The notes under the pieces are model-generated. The model saw only the letters and a list, made by a program, of their open reading frames with translations. It made no database searches and was not told the DNA's origin. The translations under genes and the position numbers were made by a program. A stretch of 57,154 nucleotides of DNA from Anoxybacteroides voinovskiense (GTDB lineage: Bacteria; Bacillota; Bacilli; Bacillales; Anoxybacillaceae). Below are positions 7,130-15,562 of the stretch, in pieces (the stretch's first letter is position 1; every line of letters starts with the position of its first letter). The stretch covers positions 1 through 57,154 of the forward strand of contig NZ_JACIDE010000021.1 in assembly GCF_014196205.1 (NCBI RefSeq), read 5' to 3'.

Positions 7130-8350
7130 ATGAACTTAGATCCATACGGGGCGTTTTCGGCATATGTGCCGGGATTTACGGAAATGCTAATCGACTATTA
7201 CGACCGACAGCAACGTGAACGCGATCAAGAATTGGATAATATTTGGCGCATGATTCGCCCGATGTTGCAGCCGCTATATACTACGCTTGGACAATATTAT
7301 GTGCCGCGCAACGTTTCCCGTCATATTTTTCGTGTCGTCGTTCAACTGGCGCTGCAACATAAAAGTGAAGTGAGTGGTTCGCTTGACCAACGCGTGCAGC
7401 AATTATTTTATATCGTAAAAACGAATTCCCCATGGATAACGGTTGTTTTACAAGCGTATCGAGTACCAGAAAAAGAAATCGAGCATATCGTGAAAACGGT
7501 TATTCGCGCCGTGCTCGAACATATCGGTTATCAGCCGGAACAAGAATTTAGCAAGTGGGAAAGTATTGGTGGGGTTTTATCGTCTGGGCCTGCCGCCGCT
7601 TCTTGGGGAGGGAACCGTTTAGATGTATTTGCCCGTGGTCCGGAACATGAATTGTTGCATAAATGGTGGGACGGGGGACGCTGGAGCGATTGGGAACACC
7701 TTTCAGGAACATTAACATCCTCTCCAGCGGCTGTTTCATGGGGGAGAAATCGGATAGATGTATTTGCGCGCGGCCCAGAACATGAGTTGTTGCATAAATG
7801 GTGGGACGGAGAGCGTTGGAGTGATTGGGAAAACTTAGGGGGAGTGTTAACGTCAAGCCCAGCGGTTGCTTCGTGGGGAGAAAATCGCCTCGACGTATTT
7901 GTCCGCGGGGAAAATCGCCACTTATACCATAAATGGTGGGACGGGGTACGTTGGAGTGATTGGGAAAACTTAGGGGGAATAATCACCTCTGCCCCAGAAG
8001 CTGTTTCATGGGGAGAAAACCGAATCGATGTGTTTGCTCGCGGCACGAAACGCCAACTATTGCATAAATGGTGGGACGGAGAGCGTTGGAGCGACTGGGA
8101 AGACCTTGGCGGGGTGTTAACCTCTAGTCCAGCAGCGGCTTCTCGCCGCGCGAATCGGCTAGATGTATTTGCGCGCGGGGCAAACGAAGAGCTGTTGTAT
8201 AAATATTGGGATGGAGAACGATGGAGTGATTTTCTCCATTTGGACGGTCGGATTACGTCCGAACCAGCGGCTGTTTCATCGGGGAGAAATCGCCTCGACG
8301 TGTTTGCCCGCGGCGAGCGTCACGATTTATTGCACCGTTGGAAAGGGTAA
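7130..8350 (+). CDS. Lectin-like beta-propeller protein with a novel helical N-terminal domain
   Basis: The 406-residue protein has two parts. Residues 1-142 are mostly helical with no signal peptide or membrane segment, and I do not recognise them. Residues 143-406 are six tandem blades: five of exactly 45 residues (starting at 143, 188, 233, 278 and 323) and a shortened sixth (368-406). Each blade has the pattern W(E/D)xLGGxLTSSPAAxSWGxNRxDVFARG, then LLHKWWDGxRWSD. This resembles PLL-type fucose-binding propellers and related tectonin-like repeats, where the NRLDVFARG strand and the WW pair build sugar pockets. A carbohydrate-binding role is therefore inferred. Three mutations of the pattern occur in blade 5 (SRRANR). 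A strong AGGAGG precedes the ATG. Confidence 0.8.
   Translation: MNLDPYGAFSAYVPGFTEMLIDYYDRQQRERDQELDNIWRMIRPMLQPLYTTLGQYYVPRNVSRHIFRVVVQLALQHKSEVSGSLDQRVQQLFYIVKTNSPWITVVLQAYRVPEKEIEHIVKTVIRAVLEHIGYQPEQEFSKWESIGGVLSSGPAAASWGGNRLDVFARGPEHELLHKWWDGGRWSDWEHLSGTLTSSPAAVSWGRNRIDVFARGPEHELLHKWWDGERWSDWENLGGVLTSSPAVASWGENRLDVFVRGENRHLYHKWWDGVRWSDWENLGGIITSAPEAVSWGENRIDVFARGTKRQLLHKWWDGERWSDWEDLGGVLTSSPAAASRRANRLDVFARGANEELLYKYWDGERWSDFLHLDGRITSEPAAVSSGRNRLDVFARGERHDLLHRWKG
7556..8347 (+). repeat. Tandem 135-bp coding repeats
   Basis: Five consecutive 135-bp units and one partial unit encode the propeller blades. The 17-base string CATAAATGGTGGGACGG is identical in the first four units, so the repeats are similar at the DNA level and not only at the protein level. 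That points to recent duplication or gene conversion and a possible length polymorphism between strains. Confidence 0.85.
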
Positions 8351-8358
8351 CGAACATT

Positions 8359-8392
8359 ACGCGCTTGGAACGAAGTCCAAGCGCGTGATTTA
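8359..8392 (+). terminator. Hairpin after the propeller gene
   Basis: A perfect 11-bp stem pairs ACGCGCTTGGA (8359-8369) with TCCAAGCGCGT (8376-8386). The following sequence, GATTTACTTT, is only moderately T-rich, so termination may be partial. Confidence 0.6.
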
Positions 8393-8475
8393 CTTTCCTA
8401 AAAAACAATGCATCGATATGAAAAATTGTGGTACAATGAGGGGCGATGGCTGGAAGAGATGGAGGAAAATCGAGA

Positions 8476-9723
8476 ATGCTCTTAATGATTAAACCTCTTA
8501 TTGTGAATATCACAATATTATTGTCATTAACGTTTAACGCTAATTTGTTTTTTCCGTTTCGTGAACGAATCATTTTGACGCTACGTCAACAAGTTGTTTA
8601 CGGGCTTGTGTCGGCGTTTGCAGCGGCATTATGCATGTTTTATCCGATTGAAACGTTAGGCGAAACGAATTTTGATTTTCGGATGATTGTCATTTTAATT
8701 GTGACGCTATATGTCGGATGGATTGCCGGCGGAATATGTACGGCGATTGTTGTTATCATGCGGCTATTGATTGGTGGTTCGTTTGCATGGATTGGCGTGC
8801 TCGTATCGCTTGTGGCGTTTGCTGTGGCGTTATTGTTTCGCCCAGTATATATGAAAGCGCAGCATAAATGGATGTACGCTATTGTTATTGCTGTTTTGTA
8901 TTCTTTTTTTTATTTTACCATTATTGTTCAGACTGTTTCTTTTTTGAGCGTGGATTTTTATCTTGTCTATTTTGCGATGTTTTTGTTGACATATATGATG
9001 GTCTATTTTTTAATTGAGCGCCTGATTATGTATAACCATCAGTTTGATGAGATGGTATATGTCGATAAGTTGACGATGGTCAGCGAAATGGCGGCATCAT
9101 TTGCTCATGAAATTCGCAACCCAATTACAACGGTGCGCGGGTTTATTCAATTGTTGCAAACAAGCACGAAAGACGAACAGCTGCAACAATTCGCCCCGCT
9201 CATTTTAGAAGAGCTAGACCGCGCCAATAAAATTATTACCGACTATTTGCAGTTGGCGAAGCCGAACGATTTTCGCGTCCGACCGATCGATTTGCATCAT
9301 GTGCTTCGCGATTGTGTGCAGCTGATTCAGCCGTTAGGGGCATTTGCAAACGTAGCGGTTGAGTGGGATCGCCATGGCGAATGTCGCGTATTGGGCGATG
9401 AACAATATTTAAAACAGTCGCTTTTAAATATTATGAAAAATGCAATTGAAGCGATTGAAGGTAGCGGGGTTGTGAAAATTTCCACCGAAGCGCATTCGCA
9501 GCGCAATGTGGTAAAAGTGATTATTGAAGATAACGGCAAAGGAATGACGGAAGAAGAATTGAAAAAAATCGGCTTGCCGTACTATACGACAAAATCGAAA
9601 GGGACAGGGCTAGGAAGCATGATTTCGAACCGCTTAATTCGCGAAATGGGCGGAACGATTCATTATACGAGCCAACTCGGCAAAGGAACGCGCGTCGAAA
9701 TTACGCTGCCGCTTGTAAAATAG
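8476..9723 (+). CDS. Membrane histidine kinase with 5TM-type sensor (KinB-like)
   Basis: The product is a 415-residue sensor kinase. Residues 1-190 hold about six hydrophobic helices with little extracellular sequence, like the 5TMR-LYT/KinB type of sensor. The dimerisation helix carries the phospho-accepting His211 in SFAHEIRNPITTVRGF. The ATPase domain shows the N box LLNIMKNAIEAI, G1 DNGKGM and G2 GTGLG. An in-frame ATG exists at 8446, but GGAGG at 8461-8465 favours ATG 8476. No response regulator is adjacent, which fits an orphan kinase such as those feeding Spo0F/Spo0A; that is inference. The DUF1906 gene follows after 60 bases. Confidence 0.85.
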   Translation: MLLMIKPLIVNITILLSLTFNANLFFPFRERIILTLRQQVVYGLVSAFAAALCMFYPIETLGETNFDFRMIVILIVTLYVGWIAGGICTAIVVIMRLLIGGSFAWIGVLVSLVAFAVALLFRPVYMKAQHKWMYAIVIAVLYSFFYFTIIVQTVSFLSVDFYLVYFAMFLLTYMMVYFLIERLIMYNHQFDEMVYVDKLTMVSEMAASFAHEIRNPITTVRGFIQLLQTSTKDEQLQQFAPLILEELDRANKIITDYLQLAKPNDFRVRPIDLHHVLRDCVQLIQPLGAFANVAVEWDRHGECRVLGDEQYLKQSLLNIMKNAIEAIEGSGVVKISTEAHSQRNVVKVIIEDNGKGMTEEELKKIGLPYYTTKSKGTGLGSMISNRLIREMGGTIHYTSQLGKGTRVEITLPLVK

Positions 9724-9783
9724 CTTGATAAGACAACCCGCTCAAGTCATATATATGAAGAAAAAAGCGAAAGGGATGAGAAG

Positions 9784-10434
9784 ATGGCGAGAGCGGTTTG
9801 GGGAGTGGATTCAGCAGCAAAGGTGACCGAACAGCTTTTTTATTGCGTCAAAAATGAACTTGGCTATCCGAAATTTTGGGGGCGGTATTTAACCGATGTT
9901 CCGAACGTATCGGACGGTTTAACGCGGCAAGAAATTACGTTGTTGCGGAATTATGGCGTGCATCTTTTGCCCATTTATAATGCGTTTCGCCAAGCGACAG
10001 GTTTTTCCAATGGGCAAATAGCTGCTCGTAATGCCGCTTTTCACGCACGGCGGCTTGGAATTCCGAAAAATAAAGTGTTGTTTGCGAACATCGAAGATTT
10101 TTTTGCTGTTGATGCCGCCTGGATTCGCGCATGGGTAGAAACGTTGTATCCAACAGGGTATCGCCCAGGGCTGTACGCAGACCCAACGAAAGGTGATTTT
10201 GCCAAAGCATATTGTGAAGCGGTGCAACAACAAAATAAAGTCGCTGTCCAAGCGATTATTTGGAGTTCTGCGCCTCGCACTGGCACGACAAGCGAGCAAC
10301 GGGCACCAAAATATGCGCCTGCGTCTCCTAGTTGCAAAGCAAACGTATGGGCGTGGCAATATGGTCGCGATGCACAAAGCTGCCCTGTCGATACGAATTT
10401 AGCTGACCGAAGATTGCTTGAATTTTTGTATTAA
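9784..10434 (+). CDS. DUF1906 (Rv2525c-like glycoside-hydrolase-fold) protein
   Basis: The 216-residue protein matches the DUF1906 family, a TIM-barrel related to GH25-type and Rv2525c-like domains. Typical features are the opening WGVDSAAKV, the strand and acidic motif GRYLTDV, the central VLFANIEDFFAVDAAW with acidic residues at the barrel mouth, and YRPGLYADP. Related proteins often bind or cleave peptidoglycan. No signal peptide is visible, so export or spore association is uncertain. ATG 9784 follows AAAGGGATGAG. A terminator closes the unit. The preceding kinase may share its transcript. Confidence 0.8.
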   Translation: MARAVWGVDSAAKVTEQLFYCVKNELGYPKFWGRYLTDVPNVSDGLTRQEITLLRNYGVHLLPIYNAFRQATGFSNGQIAARNAAFHARRLGIPKNKVLFANIEDFFAVDAAWIRAWVETLYPTGYRPGLYADPTKGDFAKAYCEAVQQQNKVAVQAIIWSSAPRTGTTSEQRAPKYAPASPSCKANVWAWQYGRDAQSCPVDTNLADRRLLEFLY

Positions 10435-10435
10435 A

Positions 10436-10459
10436 GGTTGCCAGCATGGCAGCCTTTTT
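10436..10459 (+). terminator. Terminator after the DUF1906 gene
   Basis: GGTTGCC (10436-10442) pairs with GGCAGCC (10448-10454) with one G-T pair, followed by TTTTT. Confidence 0.75.
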
Positions 10460-10567
10460 GCGTAAATGATAAAATAGGAAATAAGTGTAGAAAGAAAATG
10501 GTTTCGTCTTTCGATTCGACAAAATATAATAAATATAGACATATTATGATGAGAGGGCGTTTATAGG

Positions 10568-11473
10568 ATGGAGAAAAAACGTGAAATTTTATTAGAGAGC
10601 GGAACGAATGAATTAGAGATTGTCGAATTTTTCATTGGCGCAAACCCGTTTGCCATTAACGTGATGAAAGTGCGGGAAATTTTAAACCCTGTGCCGACGA
10701 CAAAAGTGCCGCACGCTCATCCGCATGTTGAAGGGATTATCGAGTTGCGCGGGGAGGTGCTTCCGGTCGTTGATATGGCGAAAGCGCTCGGCTTGCCTCC
10801 TTCGGAAACACCAGCACAAGATAAATTTATCGTTGCGGAATTTAATCAGCAAAAAGTCGTGTTTCACGTGCACAACGTGACGCGCATTCACCGCATTTCG
10901 TGGAAACAAATCGAAAAACCGTCGCAAATGTACCAAGGAATTGACGGACAAATTATTGGGGTCATTAAGCTTGACGGCAAAATGATTTTACTGCTTGATT
11001 TTGAAAAAATAATTGTCGATATCAATCCACAAACAGGAATTAACGTCGAGCAAGTAAAAAAGCTTGGCAAGCGAGAACGGTCCAATAAAAAAATTGTCGT
11101 TGCAGAAGATTCGCCATTGTTGCGCAAACTGTTGCACGATACGCTTGCGGAAGCAGGATATGTATTTGTCGAGTTTTTTGAAAACGGAGAAGAAGCACTT
11201 CGCTATTTACAGACGATTGTGAAAGAAGGAACGCCGATTGAGCAAGAAGTGCAGCTTGTTATTACCGATATTGAAATGCCGCAAATGGATGGTCACCACC
11301 TGACAAAGCGCATTCGGGAAGACGAGCGATTAAAAAAATTGCCAGTCGTCATTTTCTCGTCGCTTATTACCGACGACCTTCGCCATAAAGGGGAGAAGGT
11401 CGGGGCAACCGCGCAAGTAAGTAAGCCGGAAATTGGAGAGTTAGTGAAAGTGATTGATCAATACGTTTTATAA
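10568..11473 (+). CDS. cheV: Chemotaxis coupling protein CheV (CheW-like + receiver)
   Basis: The 301-residue protein joins a CheW-like adaptor (about residues 15-155; VEGIIELRGEVLPVVDM is the hallmark) to a receiver domain (about 175-300). The receiver has the acidic pocket VVAEDS, the phosphorylatable aspartate in VITDIEMPQMDG and the lysine in QVSKPE. CheV couples chemoreceptors to CheA and takes part in adaptation. In B. subtilis it also lies near patA and kre. ATG 10568 follows GAGAGGG. The start of the HPt-REC-GGDEF-REC gene comes only 31 bases later with no terminator between, so co-transcription with the six-gene operon is possible. I found no sigma-D promoter match upstream. Confidence 0.93.
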   Translation: MEKKREILLESGTNELEIVEFFIGANPFAINVMKVREILNPVPTTKVPHAHPHVEGIIELRGEVLPVVDMAKALGLPPSETPAQDKFIVAEFNQQKVVFHVHNVTRIHRISWKQIEKPSQMYQGIDGQIIGVIKLDGKMILLLDFEKIIVDINPQTGINVEQVKKLGKRERSNKKIVVAEDSPLLRKLLHDTLAEAGYVFVEFFENGEEALRYLQTIVKEGTPIEQEVQLVITDIEMPQMDGHHLTKRIREDERLKKLPVVIFSSLITDDLRHKGEKVGATAQVSKPEIGELVKVIDQYVL

Positions 11474-11504
11474 TGATCCATCATAACGAGTAAGGGGATC
11501 GCTA

Positions 11505-13112
11505 ATGGATAAATACAAACAATATTTTTTTCAAAATATCCGTAAAAAGCTTGAGGAATGGGAAGCGGTTGAAACGATTCCACATCAGGAAGTGTATCGT
11601 TTTCTTCATTCGATGGCGGGAACTGCTGCAATTATCGGCTTAGAGGACGTTGGGAAAAAGGCTCGTCAATTAATGGATGCGTTAAATGAAAACGACGACA
11701 AAATGTGGTCGGTTGACGATGTGAAGCAATATATATTTGACTTATTAGAGTCATGTTACGAAAACGGAGAAGGCGCGCTTGCTTCGTTTCGCGGGAAACG
11801 GGCGAAGCAAGGCGAGGAGCCGGTGATTTTATTAATTGATGATGATACGTCGTTTTTAATGTATATGAAAGAGAAGTTGGAGAATATTGGATGGTATGTC
11901 GTTGCGATTGCCAATCCAGAAAAAGCAATTACGTCGTTTTATGACGTTCGCCCAGATTGTGTCGTCATTGACATTCATATGAAAGAAACAGACGGTTTTG
12001 CTGTATTAGAATTTTTAAAAGAGAAACTAAAGCAGCAGTTCATCCCAACGATGATGGTTAGCGTCGACAATAGCAAAGACGTGCGAATAAAAAGCTATGA
12101 AATGGGCGCGGACGATTTTATTCAAAAACCGTTCGATTTAGATGAATTTATTGTACGTGTCAAACGACAGCTCGAACGAAAAAGACATATTGACGAAGTG
12201 TTATTGCTTGATGAATTAACACATGTGTATAACCGCAAATATTTAAAGCAAGCATATGCCTTATTACAGAGCGAATGGCAGCGCTTAAAAGAGCCGTTTT
12301 GTTTAGCTGTTCTCGATCTTGACCATTTTAAGCAAGTAAACGACCGTCACGGTCATTTAGTTGGCGATGTCGTATTACGGGAGTTTGCTAACTTTTTAAA
12401 ACAAGGGCTACGCGTAAGCGATATTATCGTCCGTTTTGGCGGTGAAGAGTTTGTCGTATTGTTTCCAAAAACGCAGTTGAGTGAGGCACGCGACGCGCTT
12501 AACCGCCTGCGCGAAACGTTTATGAAGCATACGTTTCACGAAGGAAACACGACGTTTTCTTGCACGTTTTCGTGCGGAGTCGTCGAAATTACAGATGCAA
12601 GCGAGCCGCTCGAACATTGGCTTCGTCTTGCCGATAACGCCTTATATGAAGCGAAAGAAAATGGGCGAAACCAAGTCGTTAGCGCAGCTTCTTCCCAAGT
12701 AGCCGCCCATCCAAAAGTGATGAAAATTGCTGTCGTAGACGATGACCCGATTATGCGAACGATTATTACCGACATCGTCACCAAACTGCCTTGTAACGGA
12801 AAAGTAAAGCATGAACTGCAAACGTTTAAAGATGGGATCGAATTTATTGCGTCGGATTGGCATCAAGACGAATCCGCATGCTTAGTTCTTTTAGACGGCG
12901 TTATGCCGAAAATGGACGGCTTAGAAGTATTGCAGTGGATTCGCACACAAAAACGTTCCGACCGCTACAAAGTCATTATGCTTACATCAAGGCGAAGCGA
13001 AAGCGACATCGCTCGCGCACTTGAACTTGGCGCGGACGATTATATGACGAAACCGTTTAAATTACTTGAACTTGAGGCAAGAATATGCCAAATGATGAAA
13101 AGGATGAGTTAA
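11505..13112 (+). CDS. HPt-REC-GGDEF-REC diguanylate cyclase and phosphorelay protein
   Basis: The 535-residue protein has four domains. An HPt domain (about 1-90) has the phospho-histidine at His35 in HSMAGTAAIIG. Receiver 1 (about 103-225) has LLIDDD, the aspartate in VVIDIHM and the lysine in QKPF. A GGDEF domain (about 235-390) has an intact GGEEF at 312-316 and an inhibitory-site RVSD at 303-306, five residues upstream, so it should be an active, product-inhibited c-di-GMP synthase. Receiver 2 (about 408-533) has the aspartate in LLDGVMPKMDG and the lysine in TKPF. It can both relay phosphate and make c-di-GMP. AAGGGG precedes the ATG. Its TAA is followed without a gap by the GTG of the next gene, so it heads a translationally coupled operon. 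Confidence 0.92.
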   Translation: MDKYKQYFFQNIRKKLEEWEAVETIPHQEVYRFLHSMAGTAAIIGLEDVGKKARQLMDALNENDDKMWSVDDVKQYIFDLLESCYENGEGALASFRGKRAKQGEEPVILLIDDDTSFLMYMKEKLENIGWYVVAIANPEKAITSFYDVRPDCVVIDIHMKETDGFAVLEFLKEKLKQQFIPTMMVSVDNSKDVRIKSYEMGADDFIQKPFDLDEFIVRVKRQLERKRHIDEVLLLDELTHVYNRKYLKQAYALLQSEWQRLKEPFCLAVLDLDHFKQVNDRHGHLVGDVVLREFANFLKQGLRVSDIIVRFGGEEFVVLFPKTQLSEARDALNRLRETFMKHTFHEGNTTFSCTFSCGVVEITDASEPLEHWLRLADNALYEAKENGRNQVVSAASSQVAAHPKVMKIAVVDDDPIMRTIITDIVTKLPCNGKVKHELQTFKDGIEFIASDWHQDESACLVLLDGVMPKMDGLEVLQWIRTQKRSDRYKVIMLTSRRSESDIARALELGADDYMTKPFKLLELEARICQMMKRMS

Positions 13113-14162
13113 GTGCGACAGCCAGCTATCGTTTACTTTTTCGTTCTGTTTATAAGCTTGCTCATCGTATTAACAAGTTTGTTTCTTTATCTTGTTATCC
13201 GAAAGGCAGCCGAAAATGAAAGGCGACGGAAAATTGATGCGTATAAAACTTCTTATCAACAAACCGTCTTTCGTTACTTAAACGAAGGGATTGGCGAAGG
13301 GGAGCTTTCGTGTCGCTCCCCGCTAAAACAACAGGCGCTCCTTGAATTGTTCGAAGAGTTTTCGAGATTAATAGAAAGCGAGCATGTTCAAGCGCGCATT
13401 CGTGCATTCGCGGAAACCCATTTTCAACCAATGATTCGCAAGCAACTGTTTCATCGACGCTGGGGGGTTCGGATGAATGCGTTATTTTATATTGAAGATT
13501 TTCAGATGAAGGTGATGATTAACGATTTAGAGCGGCTATATCAATCGGCGAAATTAACAAAGAGCGAAGAAATTCAACTATTAAAAATATACGCGATATT
13601 CGACTGCCCTAAGCTTTATGAACGAATGCTTGCCCCGAAATATCCGTTGACGGAATTTGCGTACCGGCTATTGTTTCGCCATATGAACGATGAGACACTG
13701 AAAGCGATCGTTCACCGTTTCGCACAATGGCCGCCGCTGATGCAATATGCGTTCATCGATATTGTAGGGATTCGTAATCGAAGCGAATATGGCGTGTATT
13801 TAGAGCAATTGCTAGAAAGCGAGTCTGAAGAAATTCGCATTCGTTCGTTGAAAGCGATGGCGACAATGGGGTATTTTCTTTCACACGAAAAACTAATCCA
13901 CTTCCTTTCGTCCCCGCTATGGCAAGAGCGGCTGATGGCGATAAAAGTGTGCGGAAAAATCCGCGCCAATGAATGTATCCCACACCTCGTTTCGCTATTG
14001 TCTGACCCAATATTTTCTGTGCGTTCGCAAGCTGCACAGGCGCTATTGCGGATGGAAAACGGTTCACAATGGCTAAAAGAAGTCGCAACTTCTGCAGACG
14101 ACCCGTTTGCCCGCGATATGGCGCGCGAATGGCTAGAAAGAGGGGTGGAAGTATGGGGATAG
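13113..14162 (+). CDS. Membrane-anchored HEAT-repeat-like protein
   Basis: The 349-residue protein has one N-terminal membrane helix (about residues 7-29) and then a long helical region. The last third contains HEAT-like repeats: EEIRIRSLKAMATMGY, ERLMAIKVCGKIRANECIPH and FSVRSQAAQALLRM. No catalytic motif is seen, and it probably acts as a scaffold for the synthase that follows. GTG at 13113 touches the previous stop, so translation depends on the upstream gene. Its last 10 bases overlap the start of the glycosyltransferase gene. I do not know a named family for the whole protein. Confidence 0.8.
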   Translation: MRQPAIVYFFVLFISLLIVLTSLFLYLVIRKAAENERRRKIDAYKTSYQQTVFRYLNEGIGEGELSCRSPLKQQALLELFEEFSRLIESEHVQARIRAFAETHFQPMIRKQLFHRRWGVRMNALFYIEDFQMKVMINDLERLYQSAKLTKSEEIQLLKIYAIFDCPKLYERMLAPKYPLTEFAYRLLFRHMNDETLKAIVHRFAQWPPLMQYAFIDIVGIRNRSEYGVYLEQLLESESEEIRIRSLKAMATMGYFLSHEKLIHFLSSPLWQERLMAIKVCGKIRANECIPHLVSLLSDPIFSVRSQAAQALLRMENGSQWLKEVATSADDPFARDMAREWLERGVEVWG

Positions 14163-15562
14163 ATATATGGTATACGTTCGTTTCCGTTGTCGGGTGGTTT
14201 GTCTTTTTGTTTATGGTGGCAGTTATCGCCTTTTACACATTTTTATTGCTCGTTTCCCTCGTCCAACTTCGCAAATCATATCAATTAGATGAGTGGGAAC
14301 CGTACGAAGAACTGCTCGATGTTAGTTATGCGAAACCGCTCTCGATCTTAGTTCCAGCGTATAACGAATCGGCCGGAATTTTTGGAACGGTTCGGTCGCT
14401 GCTAAGCATCGAATATCCTGAATATGAAATTATTGTCATTAACGACGGTTCGACCGATGATACGCTTGCAAAGTTAATCGAGTCGTTTCAGCTTGTGCGT
14501 ATCAACCACGTCATTCGTCAGCAGCTAAAAACAAAACGAGTGAAAGCGGTATACCGTTCGAAGCTGTATCGGCATTTATTTGTCATCGATAAAGAAAATG
14601 GTGGCAAGGCAGACGCATTAAACGCAGGCATTAACGTGTCGCGCTATCCGTATTTTTGCTCGATTGATGGCGATTCGGTGCTAGAGCGAAGTGCGTTTTT
14701 AAAAGTGATGAAGCCGATTATTGATTCCGATGGGGAAGTCATTGCTTCCGGCGGGAGTATCCGCATCGCAAACGGCTGTGAAATTGAAAGTGGGGAAATT
14801 GTGAAAGTTGGCTTATCGCGTCATCCGCTTGTTGTTATGCAAGTAATTGAATATTTGCGCGCGTTTTTAATGGGACGAATCGGGTTAAGCCGCCATAATT
14901 TACTGCTTATCGTATCTGGTGCGTTCGGTGTGTTTTCGAAACGATGGGTCATTGAAGCGGGTGGATACGCCCATACAGTTGGGGAAGATATGGAATTAGT
15001 CGTTAGGCTTCATCGCTTAATAAAAGAACGAAAAGAGTCGAAAAAAATTGTGTACGTTCCTGACCCTGTTTGTTGGACAGAGGCGCCTGAATCATTGAAA
15101 TATTTGCGGCGGCAACGAAGCCGGTGGCATCGCGGCTTATTGGAAAGCTTATGGATACATCGCCGCCTCATTTTTAACCCTAAATATGGCTCGATTGGGC
15201 TTGTTTCCATGCCGTATTTTTTATTCATCGAATTTTTCGGTCCAGTCGTCGAATTGCTTGGATATGTCGTGATGCTCGTCTCGCTATTTTTCGGCGGCGT
15301 ATATATCGAATTTGCGATTCTACTTTTTTTATTATCGGTTATTTACGGCTCGGTTTTTTCGATGGCTGCCGTGCTTTTAGAAGAATGGACGGTACGAAAA
15401 TTTCCGAACGTATCCGACATCGTTCGTTTATTTCTATTTTCGCTCACCGAGTCGCTATGGTATCGCCCATTAACGGTATGGTGGCGCTGTGAAGGGATTG
15501 TTGATGTGCTTCGGAAAAAGAGAGGATGGGGAGAAATGACAAGAAAAGGTGTGTCGAAATGA
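14153..15562 (+). CDS. Processive family-2 glycosyltransferase, membrane synthase
   Basis: The 469-residue integral membrane enzyme resembles IcaA/BcsA-type polysaccharide synthases. It has N-terminal membrane helices, a GT-A domain with LVPAYNESAGI and VINDGSTDD, the metal-binding D172-G-D174 (SIDGDSV), the base-providing aspartate D279 (GEDMEL) and the processivity motif Q321-R-S-R-W325, then several C-terminal membrane helices. Such enzymes polymerise a sugar nucleotide and extrude the chain. No PilZ domain is present, so any c-di-GMP control must use another receptor. An earlier in-frame ATG exists at 14069, but AGAGGGGTGG favours 14153, overlapping the HEAT gene by 10 bases. The sugar is unknown. 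Confidence 0.88.
   Translation: MGIDIWYTFVSVVGWFVFLFMVAVIAFYTFLLLVSLVQLRKSYQLDEWEPYEELLDVSYAKPLSILVPAYNESAGIFGTVRSLLSIEYPEYEIIVINDGSTDDTLAKLIESFQLVRINHVIRQQLKTKRVKAVYRSKLYRHLFVIDKENGGKADALNAGINVSRYPYFCSIDGDSVLERSAFLKVMKPIIDSDGEVIASGGSIRIANGCEIESGEIVKVGLSRHPLVVMQVIEYLRAFLMGRIGLSRHNLLLIVSGAFGVFSKRWVIEAGGYAHTVGEDMELVVRLHRLIKERKESKKIVYVPDPVCWTEAPESLKYLRRQRSRWHRGLLESLWIHRRLIFNPKYGSIGLVSMPYFLFIEFFGPVVELLGYVVMLVSLFFGGVYIEFAILLFLLSVIYGSVFSMAAVLLEEWTVRKFPNVSDIVRLFLFSLTESLWYRPLTVWWRCEGIVDVLRKKRGWGEMTRKGVSK

Noticed and set aside
7531-8046. Long minus-strand open frame opposite the propeller gene
   Set aside because: It is a by-product of the repetitive plus-strand coding sequence, has no ribosome binding site and repeats the same antisense peptide.
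7556-8347. Regular 135-bp repeats considered as a CRISPR-like array
   Set aside because: The units are contiguous, in frame and encode propeller blades. There are no unique spacers.
10460-10567. Sigma-D promoter for cheV
   Set aside because: No TAAA plus GCCGATAA pair at proper spacing was found; only vague sigma-A-like A/T-rich sequence is present.
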